Of a stretch of 64,000 nt of DNA, positions 44,701 to 52,162 are shown one piece after another. The stretch is from a virus. The notes beneath the pieces were generated by a model. The model ran no database searches, was not told the origin of the DNA, and saw only the letters and a list, made by a program, of their open reading frames with translations. Location of the stretch: IMG/VR virus record IMGVR_UViG_3300030419_006726, positions 73,977 through 137,976 of that record. One strand, written 5' to 3'. The position numbers were made by a program, and so were the translations under genes. Position 1 is the stretch's first letter. Every line of letters starts with the position of its first letter.

Positions 44701-46354
44701 GTATGACGAAAACGGCACAGATGAGCTTCGTTTCGCAGGCGCAGCAGTAACGTTTGAGCAAGCCGCCTCTTTTGACGGCAATATGACACTGGGGCTTTCT
44801 AATGCTGATGTGGTTACCGTTCCGGCACAATTAACTGCCTCTGAGGGCATTCTTGTTAAAGATGATAGATTTTTATACTTTGGTGATGGCCAAGATGTTT
44901 CATTCGAATATGATGAAGACGGCAATGATACATTAATTATTTCTGGTAATCCGGTATTAATATCCAGTCAACTAACAGCTTCTGCTGGTATAGCTATCAC
45001 CGGCTCTTTCCATATCGGCGCCAGCCTTGTGAACGCCGGCGGCGACACTGATAAGTTCCTATGTGTTGATCCGGATGGAGAAGTAAGATTCAGAACTGGA
45101 GCGGAAGTTGCCTCTGACATTGGCGCGCTAGCGGCGGATGCAAATATCACTTTTTCTGGCAAAGTGACGGCTTCGAATGGCTTGGTTGTAGCTACATCAG
45201 ATGATGGATTGATGATGGCCGATGGCATACCAATCAATATTGGCGCTAGTGGTGATCTGACAATTTATCACGATGGTACAGATTCAACAATACTAAACAG
45301 CACTGGTGATCTTAAAATACGTTCAACAGTCAACTCAGCAGATGCGATCTTCATTGAGGTTGACGGCGGAACATCTGAAACAATTATGATCCACTCCGAT
45401 CAAGGTACAGCAGCTGCAGCTGCAACAGAGACCGACGCATCTATTCAGCTACATTCGGATGTTGGCGGAATTGGCCTCCACTCCGGACTAAACGGAGACA
45501 ACGCTATCAGGATCGAAGCCAATGGTGGCGCCAACGAGACTATTGTAATTCACGCAAATCAAGGTACTGGAGAGGATCACGCAAACTCTTCAATCCTATT
45601 GCTTTCTGATGTCGGGGGTATTGGACTTACGGCGACTGGCTTAACTGGTGTTATGACAGATGGCAATTCGGATGCAGCAGTTCAATTGACCGCTCTTGCT
45701 GGTGGTATTGGTTTGCGTACCACTTCAAATCTAGCCGGCGCAATTCAGATCGAGGCTGACGGCGGCACGTCTGAGACAATTATTATTAAATCAGATCAGG
45801 GTACTGGTAAATGGGTAAAGGGTACAAACAACTCGTCAATTCAAATATTGTCAGACGTTGGAGGTGTTAGTATTGACACTCCAGCCTTAAATCATGTGCA
45901 CTCTTTTAGCACTGATGCGCTAACAAATGCTTTTGGCGCCGATGGCGACACATGCGGAACAATTATTAAATATTCCCCAGGGGCCGACGATACTTTAACT
46001 GTTGGACAGCTATACTTTTTCCACACTGATGGAACTTGGAATCAGTGTGACGCTGATGCGGTTGCAACCGGTGGGTCGCAATTACTAGGAATCGGCCTAG
46101 GAAATGCGCGCACAGTTGGCGTACTAATTAAAGGATTTGTCAGAATTCCAAGCACTGAAATCTTAAATGTTCCTGGCTCAAATGCTAGCCCTGGCTTGCC
46201 AGTTTATATGTCCACCACTGCTGGCCACCTTGACTTTACCGCTCCAAGCGGAAATGGTGATATTGTTCGAATCGTCGGATATGCAATTCAAGACGATACA
46301 GATGTTTTGATCTACTTTGATCCAGACCCAACTTATGTTGAGGTTAGTGCGTAG
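41759..46354 (+). CDS. Long repeat-built tail-fibre protein
   Basis: A 1531-residue protein made largely of near-identical units. A roughly 60-residue unit containing N-N-F-T-G-D, I-P-D-D-T-L-L-R-F-G-N-A-S-G-G-D and D-E-L-R-F-A-G-A-A-V recurs at about 42623, 43195, 43600 and 44473 (the last partly rearranged). A second unit, I-x-N-P-G-S-D-V-D-K-F-L-V-S, alternates with it. The C-terminal 150 residues are non-repetitive and may be the tip or trimerisation cap. Units resemble those in the preceding gene. Expected to be an extended trimeric fibre whose length can change by unit gain or loss. Confidence 0.75.
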   Translation: MALIGEITGSGGLTASGSVFISGSLQLSQETGDPTILENMGGAIYIKEDTDGADQFYFRNSAGTVTQLGSAGAATDNTWTGVNTFDGEITASSGLLFADDKKLYFGTDKDWSIEYDEDGDDDLVMTGDKLSIESSTAGRPRVTIKNTTNDANSATLRFVKDKGAAGAADDNVGVIEFYGDDANQDQVLFGRIRTRVAVHTNGQEGGKMHLSVASHDGELNHGLVITDGNAEDEVDVTVGNGSASRTTIAGDMTITTIANPGSDVDKFLVSNSGVVGFRTGAEVASDIGATSTTATNNFTGDVTASQGLTIPDDTLLRFGNASGGDATIEYDEDGTDELRFAGAAVTFEQATSFDANVTLGNAASDVTTVTGQLTASSGIAITGSIHIGASLTNAGGDTDKFLCVDPDGELRFRTGAEVASDIDAVAADANITFTGKLTASNGLLISNLENPGSDVDKFLVSNSGLIQFRTGAEVASDIGATSTTATNNFTGDMTASQGLAIPDDTLLRFGNASGGDATIEYDEDGTDELRFAGAAVTFEQAASFDANVTLGNAATDVTTVTGQLTASNGVAITGSIHIGASLTNAGADTDKFLCVDPDGELRFRTGAEVASDIDATATTATNNFTGDVTASQGLTIPDDTLLRFGNASGGDATIEYDENGTDELRFAGAAVTFEQAVSFDGNVTLGLSNADAVTVPAQLTASEGLLIKDDRKLYFGDGQDWSIEYDEDGDDDLKMTGTTLTVASDTVTFTSEASTDPLVIIKNYTNDENGARLRFVKDKGAAGAANDVAGVIEFYADDASQDQVLFSEIKSQVAVHTNGQEGGKLSLSVASHDGESQPGLVITDGSAEDEVDVTVGNGSASRTTISGDMTITTIANPGSDVDKFLVSNSGVVGFRTGAEVASDIGATSTTATNNFTGDLTASQGLSIPDDTLLRFGNASGGDATFEYDEDGTDTLLYAGASLRISDDVKLEFGSGGDATIEYDENGTDELRFAGAAVTFEQAASFDGNMTLGLSNADVVTVPAQLTASEGILVKDDRFLYFGDGQDVSFEYDEDGNDTLIISGNPVLISSQLTASAGIAITGSFHIGASLVNAGGDTDKFLCVDPDGEVRFRTGAEVASDIGALAADANITFSGKVTASNGLVVATSDDGLMMADGIPINIGASGDLTIYHDGTDSTILNSTGDLKIRSTVNSADAIFIEVDGGTSETIMIHSDQGTAAAAATETDASIQLHSDVGGIGLHSGLNGDNAIRIEANGGANETIVIHANQGTGEDHANSSILLLSDVGGIGLTATGLTGVMTDGNSDAAVQLTALAGGIGLRTTSNLAGAIQIEADGGTSETIIIKSDQGTGKWVKGTNNSSIQILSDVGGVSIDTPALNHVHSFSTDALTNAFGADGDTCGTIIKYSPGADDTLTVGQLYFFHTDGTWNQCDADAVATGGSQLLGIGLGNARTVGVLIKGFVRIPSTEILNVPGSNASPGLPVYMSTTAGHLDFTAPSGNGDIVRIVGYAIQDDTDVLIYFDPDPTYVEVSA
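42623..44770 (+). repeat. In-frame tandem coding repeats in fibre gene
   Basis: Alternating repeat units of about 150-190 bases in the 41759 gene: full copies near 42623, 43195 and 43600, and a variant near 44473-44770. Copies differ mainly at third codon positions, which suggests selection on protein plus drift or recombination between copies. Confidence 0.7.
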
Positions 46355-47559
46355 TGGCAGTTGGCAAGGTAAATGATGTAGCTGGCGCTAGCATTGGTAA
46401 AGTACAAGGTGTGGCCGCGGCCAGTATTGGTAAGTTAAGCGATGTTGCAGCATCGCTGGGCGAAGAGGAACAATATACTCGTCTTGCGATGGTTGTTGGA
46501 GAAAGCGCTGAGGTATATTGGACTACATCATCAACAATTAACTCTATGGAGGATTGGACGCTTCTCGATCTCGGCTCTGGTGGCTATGATTCTGTTAAGT
46601 GGGGCCATGACTCTGACGGCAACGAGGTTTGGATTATTGCTCGCGATAGTGCCTCAGATCCCATGTATATTGCGGTGTCTGATGGATCCACTAACTGGGT
46701 ACCTTCGGCTAGTGCTAACTGGGTAAGCGTGCGTCCGGACGGCGGCAGACAGTTGGACGGCAAAGGTCACAGAGTATCTTACGGTAATACCGGCAGCGAC
46801 GATCAGGCAACATGGATGCTTGCGTCGGTTGGCGAGAGCGAATACGCATACTATGTCTCAGGCAGCATTACGGATCCATCCAACTGGGAAGTTGTCTTCA
46901 GAGGCTTTGATGGATCCAGCCAAGAAGGCTCTTTCCGCCCTATGCTCTGGAACAGAGAGGAGGATGATGAAAAATCCACATTCCTTATTGGTGTCAACAA
47001 TCCCGGAGAGTTGTGGGCCAGTGCTAACGGTACGGGCTCAGGAGACAACAATGATTGGATGGAAGTTGACGGTGGATTCTCAGGCAATTCCAAGAACAAA
47101 GGCGCCGCCGCCTATTCACAGGGCAAGTGGGTTGTCCTGGGCCAGCAGAGCGCCGAACATCATAGAATAGGAGAAGGCTTTCCCCCGACAACGTGGGCAG
47201 ACTTAAATGAACCCGCTGCCAACAGGCAAATGCTATCAATTGCAACCGATATGACCGGCACAATGATAGCCGTTGGAAAGAATAGTTATGTTTGGAGAAG
47301 CTTTGATAATGGGGACAATTGGGAGGAGATCCGTGTGACAGGCTCAAATGCCGGCGTGTACAGAACATGGAGAGGTATTGCGTATGACAATAACATGCTT
47401 AATGAAGATGGTGGTGGCACTTGGTTGGTTGCAGGCTCTGGTGGTGATTTTATGGTAAGCACCGACAACGGTGAAAATTGGCACCCATTCTCAATCTCAG
47501 ATTCCACAAATAGACAGTATAATGCGGTTGCCTTCAACTGCACGGGCGCATACCAGTAG
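46354..47559 (+). CDS. Beta-propeller adhesin or fibre tip
   Basis: A 401-residue protein with GTG start overlapping the previous TAG. Residues 1-30 repeat V-x-G-A-S-I-G-K-V-like units, a common hinge at the base of phage fibres. The rest has regularly spaced Trp-rich blades and two clear Asp-box loops, S-F-D-N-G-D-N-W (near 47300) and S-T-D-N-G-E-N-W (near 47460), as in sialidase/BNR propellers. No catalytic Arg triad is evident, so binding of host glycan rather than cleavage is more likely. Close coupling to the long fibre gene suggests it is the receptor-binding end of that appendage. Confidence 0.7.
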   Translation: MAVGKVNDVAGASIGKVQGVAAASIGKLSDVAASLGEEEQYTRLAMVVGESAEVYWTTSSTINSMEDWTLLDLGSGGYDSVKWGHDSDGNEVWIIARDSASDPMYIAVSDGSTNWVPSASANWVSVRPDGGRQLDGKGHRVSYGNTGSDDQATWMLASVGESEYAYYVSGSITDPSNWEVVFRGFDGSSQEGSFRPMLWNREEDDEKSTFLIGVNNPGELWASANGTGSGDNNDWMEVDGGFSGNSKNKGAAAYSQGKWVVLGQQSAEHHRIGEGFPPTTWADLNEPAANRQMLSIATDMTGTMIAVGKNSYVWRSFDNGDNWEEIRVTGSNAGVYRTWRGIAYDNNMLNEDGGGTWLVAGSGGDFMVSTDNGENWHPFSISDSTNRQYNAVAFNCTGAYQ

Positions 47560-47596
47560 CGTTCGAACATTTAATTGGATTTTTAAGATAGTACGC

Positions 47597-47608
47597 ACTA
47601 TTTATTTG
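47597..47608 (+). promoter_or_regulatory. Putative late element ACTATTTATTTG
   Basis: A copy of the recurring element in the 80-base gap before the scaffold gene, 31 bases from the start codon. Its position could drive the scaffold and major capsid genes. Confidence 0.45.
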
Positions 47609-47639
47609 TGACAAATTTTATTATCCTAGGAGATTTTTT

Positions 47640-48764
47640 ATGTCTTCAATGTTAGAACAAGCAATCATTGATGCGACAGCTTTGAAAGAAGCCGCAATTA
47701 AAAACGCCGAGGCGGCTATTATTGAAAAATATGCCCCTGAAGTTAAGAAGGCAGTAGCCACACTATTAGAACAAGAAGAAGAACTTGATCTGGGCGCCGA
47801 CCCTGCAGGTATGGGCCTTGATACCGGCCCGGTAGCTATGGAAACTTCCGTCGATCTACCGCCAGCTGCCGGTGACGGCGAAAGTGTCTGCCCCTGCCCA
47901 GAAGAGGGCGAAGCAGAGGAAATAGAGGTTGATATCGATCAATTGCGAAAAATGGCACTGCAAGAGCCTGAAGGCGGACTTGAAGATCTCGGAGCGCTAG
48001 CTGGCGAACCATTCCCAGGAGAAGACGAATTGGCATTGCAAGAGGAAGTTGATATTGATGAAGATTTCTTAACAGCTCTCTTAAGAGAAGCCAAGAAAAA
48101 GTCGAAACCCGATGGAGATGGTGACGGTGTTCCGCCATGGGCTGACAAGGACGACGATGATCCAGAGGTCCAAGAAGAAGAAATTGAAATCAATGAAGAA
48201 AACATTTCTGATATTATTGAAGAATTAGTTGTTGATATGGAGCCGCAAAAGACTGGCTGGCTTGGAACAGGCCTACCAGAACTTGAGCATGCCGCCGAAA
48301 TGGAAATGGCCCGCCGCCAATCAACAGAACACGAAGAAGAAAAAGCTGAGTATGAAAAGTCTATCAAAGAACTTGAAGAGCAGAATACAGCTTTAAAAGA
48401 ATACACTTTTAAATTAAAAGAAGCGCTTACTCGTTTGACAGGCAATCTCGATGAGTTGAATCTGTCAAATGCGCGTTTACTATATACGAACCGAACGTTA
48501 AGTAGCATCTCCTTGAATGAGAGACAAAAAAATAAAATTGTCCAAGCTATTTCAAATGCCGGTTCTGTCGAAGAGGCGAAAACAATATATGAGACCCTTC
48601 AGAGCACAGTGGGATCCACTCCGTCAAGGAGAACTCCACAATCACTGAGCGAAGCAGTATCACGTCCCTCGACCGGTCCAATATTAACCAATAGAAGGCC
48701 AACAAACCAAAATCAAGACAATTCTTTCACCAAAAGGATGAAAGAGTTGGCAGGCATTAAATAA
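47640..48764 (+). CDS. gp22: Prohead core scaffolding protein
   Basis: A 374-residue acidic protein directly upstream of the major capsid gene, the gp22 place. The N-terminus is helical. Residues 45-190 are very acidic (Glu/Asp/Pro/Gly) with a Ca-binding-like D-G-D-G-D-G-V-P-P-W-x-D-x-D stretch near 160-173. Residues 225-330 form a coiled coil followed by N-x-R-T-L-S-S-I-S-L-N-E-R-Q-K and a helix typical of gp22 homologues. It ends F-T-K-R-M-K-E-L-A-G-I-K, the C-terminal motif shared with the 35195 gene. It fills the prohead and is destroyed by gp21. Several L-x-E sites are present. Confidence 0.8.
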   Translation: MSSMLEQAIIDATALKEAAIKNAEAAIIEKYAPEVKKAVATLLEQEEELDLGADPAGMGLDTGPVAMETSVDLPPAAGDGESVCPCPEEGEAEEIEVDIDQLRKMALQEPEGGLEDLGALAGEPFPGEDELALQEEVDIDEDFLTALLREAKKKSKPDGDGDGVPPWADKDDDDPEVQEEEIEINEENISDIIEELVVDMEPQKTGWLGTGLPELEHAAEMEMARRQSTEHEEEKAEYEKSIKELEEQNTALKEYTFKLKEALTRLTGNLDELNLSNARLLYTNRTLSSISLNERQKNKIVQAISNAGSVEEAKTIYETLQSTVGSTPSRRTPQSLSEAVSRPSTGPILTNRRPTNQNQDNSFTKRMKELAGIK

Positions 48765-48779
48765 GGAGATAAAATTAAC

Positions 48780-50636
48780 ATGTCTATTTTACAAAAATTA
48801 ACCGAAGGCATCGTTCAACGTGATCTCAAGAAAGAAGGTTCCGCACTACTATCAAAGTGGGAGCGTACCGGTCTTCTTGAGGGAATGGGCGACGATCGCG
48901 CTAAGGGTGGCATGGCTCGCTTGCTTGAGAATCAGGCAAAAGAGCTACTTAGGGAGGCCACAACAATGGCAGCTGGTGACGTTGAAGGTTTCGCCGCAGT
49001 TGCATTCCCTATCGTCCGTCGTGTATTCGGTGGACTTATCGCTAACGATCTTGTTAGCGTTCAACCAATGAGCTTACCTTCTGGTCTGATCTTTTTCCTC
49101 GACTTCAAGCTCAATGATGGAAGTCGTCTAAGCACCTCCGGTTCTTCACAGTCCGTTTATGGTGGTGGCGCTGTCGCTAGCCAGATCACTGGTGGTGTTG
49201 ACTTGTCCGGTGATGAGGCTGAAAACAGCTTCTACGGACTGAACCAGGGATATGCTTCCCCAACCGGTTCCGCACTTATGACCTTGACAGTTGTTGCTTC
49301 CGGTATTGTCGGTTCTAATACCGGTGACGATGTTGATAACAGCGTTACAGCTGCTTCCATTGGCGCTAGCACCGTCAACACTTCACTAAGCAAGCTTGTT
49401 CGCTATGACCCCGATCTTTCCGGATCTTCGGTCGTTGTTGCAACCGCCCCTGGTGACAGTGAGTTGGCACAGCTTAATCGCAACAACCTTATTTCTTTGG
49501 TTATTGCAGATGATACCGATAACAATGACGATTCTACTGGTACCGATGGTCTAAGCTCTAACAAGGGTAGACAAGTTCGTCGTTTGACAACCATGGTTGG
49601 TCGTACAGCCGCATCTGCTCAACGTTCGGTGCACAACTTGGACGTTGATTCTTCATCAGAAACATCTTACGTGCTTGTTTTCCAAGGTACAGCTTCTGTT
49701 GGTAGTGACGCTGAAGTTGCTAACCTTAAGACAGAGTTGGGTACCGGCGCTGGCGCAGAGTATTCATTCTCTTTCCCAATTGATGATAAATTCCAAGCTG
49801 GTGGGGCCATTGGTTCTGTCGTTGGTAGCACAACCTGGGGACTTGAAGGTGAAGAGAACATTCCTGAGATCGACTTGAAGGTCGATAGCATTGCAGTCAC
49901 AGCGAAGACCAAGAAGCTCAAGGCCAAGTGGACTCCAGAGTTAGGACAAGATCTTAACGCTTACCACAACCTTGATGCCGAGGTCGAGCTTACCAGCATC
50001 CTCTCTGAGCAGATTGCTCTTGAGATCGATCGCGAAATCCTCAACGATCTAGTTCGTGGCGCTACTGCTGCTACTTACTACTGGGCAAGAATGCCTGGAA
50101 TGTTTGTTGAGCGCGAGACGGGTGCAGAAATTGGTGCAGCTACTAAGGCTCCCGATTTCACCGGTACAGTCAGCGAGTGGTATGAGACTCTTGTTGAGAC
50201 AATCAACGATGTGTCCGCTCAGATCCACCGTAAGACACTTCGCGGAGGCGCTAACTACATCGTTACTTCTCCCGAGGTTGCTAACATTCTCGAATTCACA
50301 GCTGGATTCCGCGCAAGCGTAACCGCTGATGCAGACAGAGGAACAGTTGGCGCTGTCAAGACTGGTGCTCTTAGCAAGAAATGGGATGTGTACGTCGATC
50401 CTTACTTCCCACGGAACGTTGTTCTCGTCGGACGTAAAGGTGGAAGCTTCCTTGAAAGCGGCTACGTGTACGCTCCATATGTGCCACTACAGGTGACACC
50501 CACTATCTTTGGACCAGAAGACTTCGTGCCCCGTAAGGGCGTGATGACTCGTTATGCCAAGAAGATGGTTCGTCCCGATATGTACGGTCTAGTTATCGTG
50601 CGTGGTATGCTTGGTGAGTCCGGACTAGAAAGCTAA
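48780..50636 (+). CDS. gp23: Major capsid protein
   Basis: A 618-residue HK97-fold gp23-type shell protein (T4: 521). The N-terminal delta domain has K-W-E-R-T-G-L-L-E-G (about residues 26-35) like the K-W-K-P-L-L-E-G of T4. The probable gp21 cut is L-L-R-E/A (after E59), near T4's E65. The mature part starts near A60, with R-R-V-F-G-G-L-I-A-N-D-L-V-S-V-Q-P-M, the best conserved gp23 segment. A roughly 100-residue Ser/Thr/Asp-rich insertion around 150-260 accounts for the extra length and may be a surface domain. A hairpin follows the gene. Confidence 0.95.
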   Translation: MSILQKLTEGIVQRDLKKEGSALLSKWERTGLLEGMGDDRAKGGMARLLENQAKELLREATTMAAGDVEGFAAVAFPIVRRVFGGLIANDLVSVQPMSLPSGLIFFLDFKLNDGSRLSTSGSSQSVYGGGAVASQITGGVDLSGDEAENSFYGLNQGYASPTGSALMTLTVVASGIVGSNTGDDVDNSVTAASIGASTVNTSLSKLVRYDPDLSGSSVVVATAPGDSELAQLNRNNLISLVIADDTDNNDDSTGTDGLSSNKGRQVRRLTTMVGRTAASAQRSVHNLDVDSSSETSYVLVFQGTASVGSDAEVANLKTELGTGAGAEYSFSFPIDDKFQAGGAIGSVVGSTTWGLEGEENIPEIDLKVDSIAVTAKTKKLKAKWTPELGQDLNAYHNLDAEVELTSILSEQIALEIDREILNDLVRGATAATYYWARMPGMFVERETGAEIGAATKAPDFTGTVSEWYETLVETINDVSAQIHRKTLRGGANYIVTSPEVANILEFTAGFRASVTADADRGTVGAVKTGALSKKWDVYVDPYFPRNVVLVGRKGGSFLESGYVYAPYVPLQVTPTIFGPEDFVPRKGVMTRYAKKMVRPDMYGLVIVRGMLGESGLES

Positions 50637-50659
50637 AATCTAGTTTAGCAAAAATGTTT

Positions 50660-50687
50660 AAAGCTCTCGTCATTTGGCGGGAGCTTT
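50660..50687 (+). terminator. Hairpin after major capsid gene
   Basis: AAAGCTCTCG (50660-50669) pairs with CGGGAGCTTT (50678-50687), ten base pairs with one G-U, loop of 8. It is followed by only a broken T-rich stretch, so termination may be partial. It separates the abundant capsid message from the next unit. Confidence 0.6.
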
Positions 50688-50740
50688 ATTCGTTTGCATA
50701 CTATTTAAGACTGACAGACGTGTCGGAGATGCGTTTGTCG

Positions 50741-50749
50741 TGCTATAAT
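50741..50749 (+). promoter_or_regulatory. Extended -10 promoter TGCTATAAT
   Basis: TGCTATAAT is a perfect extended -10 with no convincing -35 at 17 bases. It is 24 bases upstream of the 50774 start and just before an AAGGAGGG ribosome site. ACTATTTAAG, a partial late element, lies at 50700-50709. Together with flanking terminators this makes the next gene a separate unit. Confidence 0.55.
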
Positions 50750-50773
50750 TTTCAATTAAGGAGGGAAATAAAT

Positions 50774-51343
50774 ATGGCTATTCAACCAAATAAATTAAGG
50801 TTACAAAAACTATTAGAAGGCTTAAACAGGGAAATCGCCTTGAACGGTACAACGCTCAAGGGCCACCGCGCTAAAGTTTCAACAATTACAGCTGATCAGA
50901 GTATGACATTGGCGGATTCTGGCGGATTCTTTCTGCTTGATGCAGCCGATGAAACAGCGGCTGTTACCATCACTCTTCCAACATTGGTTAGTGAGTACAT
51001 CGGTGTTACATATACTTTTGCCGTAAAAGATCCATCTGATTTGGGGTTTCTTATTACCACCGGCGATGTAACGGACACTACAGGTGATATGTACATTGGA
51101 TATGCAATGCTTGGCGCTGATCAGGTCGGCAGCACTTCAAATGGTGCTGGTGGTCGCATGTTGGCTCCTGCTGCAAATGACTCTGTTATTCATCTTGATG
51201 GCAATCTTGCTAATTCTGGTGGCGAAGCCGGATCAACCGTTAAGTTAACGGCTGTTTCTGCAACGGAATGGTATGTTGAAGCACTCATCCTCACAGATGA
51301 TGCCGATGCTACTGGTGCCGCACTCTTCCAGAATGGTTCGTAA
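50774..51343 (+). CDS. Candidate head-decoration protein, separately transcribed
   Basis: A 189-residue protein. I take the ATG at 50774 after AAGGAGGG; the frame is open upstream, but that region holds the promoter and hairpin. A basic helical N-terminus (20 residues) is followed by a Thr/Ala/Gly/Asp-rich beta-domain without Cys. It lies between two terminators with its own promoter, directly after the capsid gene. Decoration or outer-capsid proteins often sit here and need very high expression. No Hoc or Soc match is claimed. The start could also be a gp21-independent anchor. Confidence 0.55.
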   Translation: MAIQPNKLRLQKLLEGLNREIALNGTTLKGHRAKVSTITADQSMTLADSGGFFLLDAADETAAVTITLPTLVSEYIGVTYTFAVKDPSDLGFLITTGDVTDTTGDMYIGYAMLGADQVGSTSNGAGGRMLAPAANDSVIHLDGNLANSGGEAGSTVKLTAVSATEWYVEALILTDDADATGAALFQNGS

Positions 51344-51372
51344 ACTTTAATTTGCTTTAAAATTTTATTTTG

Positions 51373-51404
51373 CCCCGCCTTCACATGAAGGTGGGGTTTT
51401 TTTT
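51373..51404 (+). terminator. Strong intrinsic terminator
   Basis: CCCCGCCTTC (51373-51382), loop ACAT, GAAGGTGGGG (51387-51396), then eight T (51397-51404). Ten pairs with one G-T wobble. It ends the decoration-gene transcript. Confidence 0.85.
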
Positions 51405-51414
51405 AATATGCAAA

Positions 51415-51425
51415 ACTAATTATAG
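51415..51425 (+). promoter_or_regulatory. Putative late element ACTAATTATAG
   Basis: A copy of the recurring element just after the strong terminator, 19 bases before the oxygenase start. New transcription would be required here, which supports a promoter reading for this copy. Confidence 0.45.
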
Positions 51426-51444
51426 TTACAACATTGGAGAGCCC

Positions 51445-52131
51445 ATGGCAAAAATAAAAGGCAAGATGATCAAGCCTTTTGGTCCCGTAATTGGTAAATT
51501 CTCAATCCCACAACACATTCTTGATGATTTGAACGATACATGTGATTTAATATCTGAAGATGAAAAAGTAAGTGAAGCTTTAGATCATTCAAAAAGACTA
51601 GTAGGAAAAGTCAGACAAGAATTGGCAATTCCAAACGAGGTTTTGACATTACATGTTGGATATTTCAACAATGTAGTTACCACGTATCTAAAAGAATTGA
51701 ACAAGCAGCCCGCCGTAATTGAAAATGCACACAGTAATGGATTAAATATTTTAAAACCCGGAGCGAAGATTGATACTCATATTAAATCGGCTTGGTTTGT
51801 TAGGTCTTTCGCCGGCGATTACAATCCTGTTCACATGCACCCGGATGCTGTAATATCATGCGCAGGATTTTTAAAAGTTCCAGACTGGGAAGAGGAGCAA
51901 GAGCTAGACAAAAAAGATCATTATGGACTAACACATGGCTGCTTGTCGTTTTTGTTTGGCGACCTTTCAGCATTATCTTCAGCAACTTATGTTGTCCGTC
52001 CCAAAGTGGGAGATCTATATTTATTTCCAGGCTGGTTGCAACATACGGTATATCCATTTCGGTCTAAAGGTGAGAGGAGATCGTTTTCTCTGAATATCAT
52101 TCCTCAAATTAGTAATAATAGCGTGGGTTGA
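51445..52131 (+). CDS. 2OG-Fe(II) oxygenase
   Basis: A 228-residue protein of the phage 2-oxoglutarate/Fe(II) dioxygenase type. The start at 51445 follows a GGAGAG site; an upstream in-frame TTG lies inside the terminator and is rejected. Core motifs: Y-N-P-V-H-M-H-P-D (H132 and D134 as the likely H-x-D iron pair), L-F-P-G-W-L-Q-H (H200) and R-R-S-F-S-L-N-I (R211 or R212 for 2-oxoglutarate). Such enzymes are common in marine T4-like phages; targets are unknown, with protein or nucleobase hydroxylation proposed. Its place between capsid and neck genes hints at modification of a virion protein. Confidence 0.82.
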   Translation: MAKIKGKMIKPFGPVIGKFSIPQHILDDLNDTCDLISEDEKVSEALDHSKRLVGKVRQELAIPNEVLTLHVGYFNNVVTTYLKELNKQPAVIENAHSNGLNILKPGAKIDTHIKSAWFVRSFAGDYNPVHMHPDAVISCAGFLKVPDWEEEQELDKKDHYGLTHGCLSFLFGDLSALSSATYVVRPKVGDLYLFPGWLQHTVYPFRSKGERRSFSLNIIPQISNNSVG

Positions 52132-52132
52132 T

Positions 52133-52141
52133 ACTAATTAC
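52133..52141 (+). promoter_or_regulatory. Putative late element ACTAATTAC
   Basis: A copy of the recurring element in the short gap before the neck gene, followed by a GCGGAGG ribosome site. Confidence 0.35.
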
Positions 52142-52162
52142 CAATAGCGGAGGATCGTATGC

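Noticed and set aside
42623-44770. CRISPR array or diversity-generating template repeat
   Set aside because: Repeats are in-frame coding units of varying spacing with third-position changes. There are no short spacers, no cas genes and no reverse transcriptase in the window.
41217-45237. Long open frames on the minus strand across the fibre genes (for example 44266-44925)
   Set aside because: They are periodic shadows of the repeated, Thr/Ser/Ala-rich + strand genes. They lack ribosome sites and have translations rich in Ser/Pro/Val typical of antisense of such genes.
50711-50726. CTGACA as a -35 box for the 50744 promoter
   Set aside because: The spacing to TATAAT is 27 bases, far from the usable 16-18. 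The site was kept as an extended -10 only.
50654-50773. Upstream extension of the decoration-candidate gene
   Set aside because: The extension would cover a hairpin and an extended -10 promoter and has no ribosome site. The ATG at 50774 has AAGGAGGG.
51370-51444. TTG-start extension of the oxygenase gene
   Set aside because: It begins inside a strong intrinsic terminator; the ATG at 51445 follows a GGAGAG site and fits the family length.
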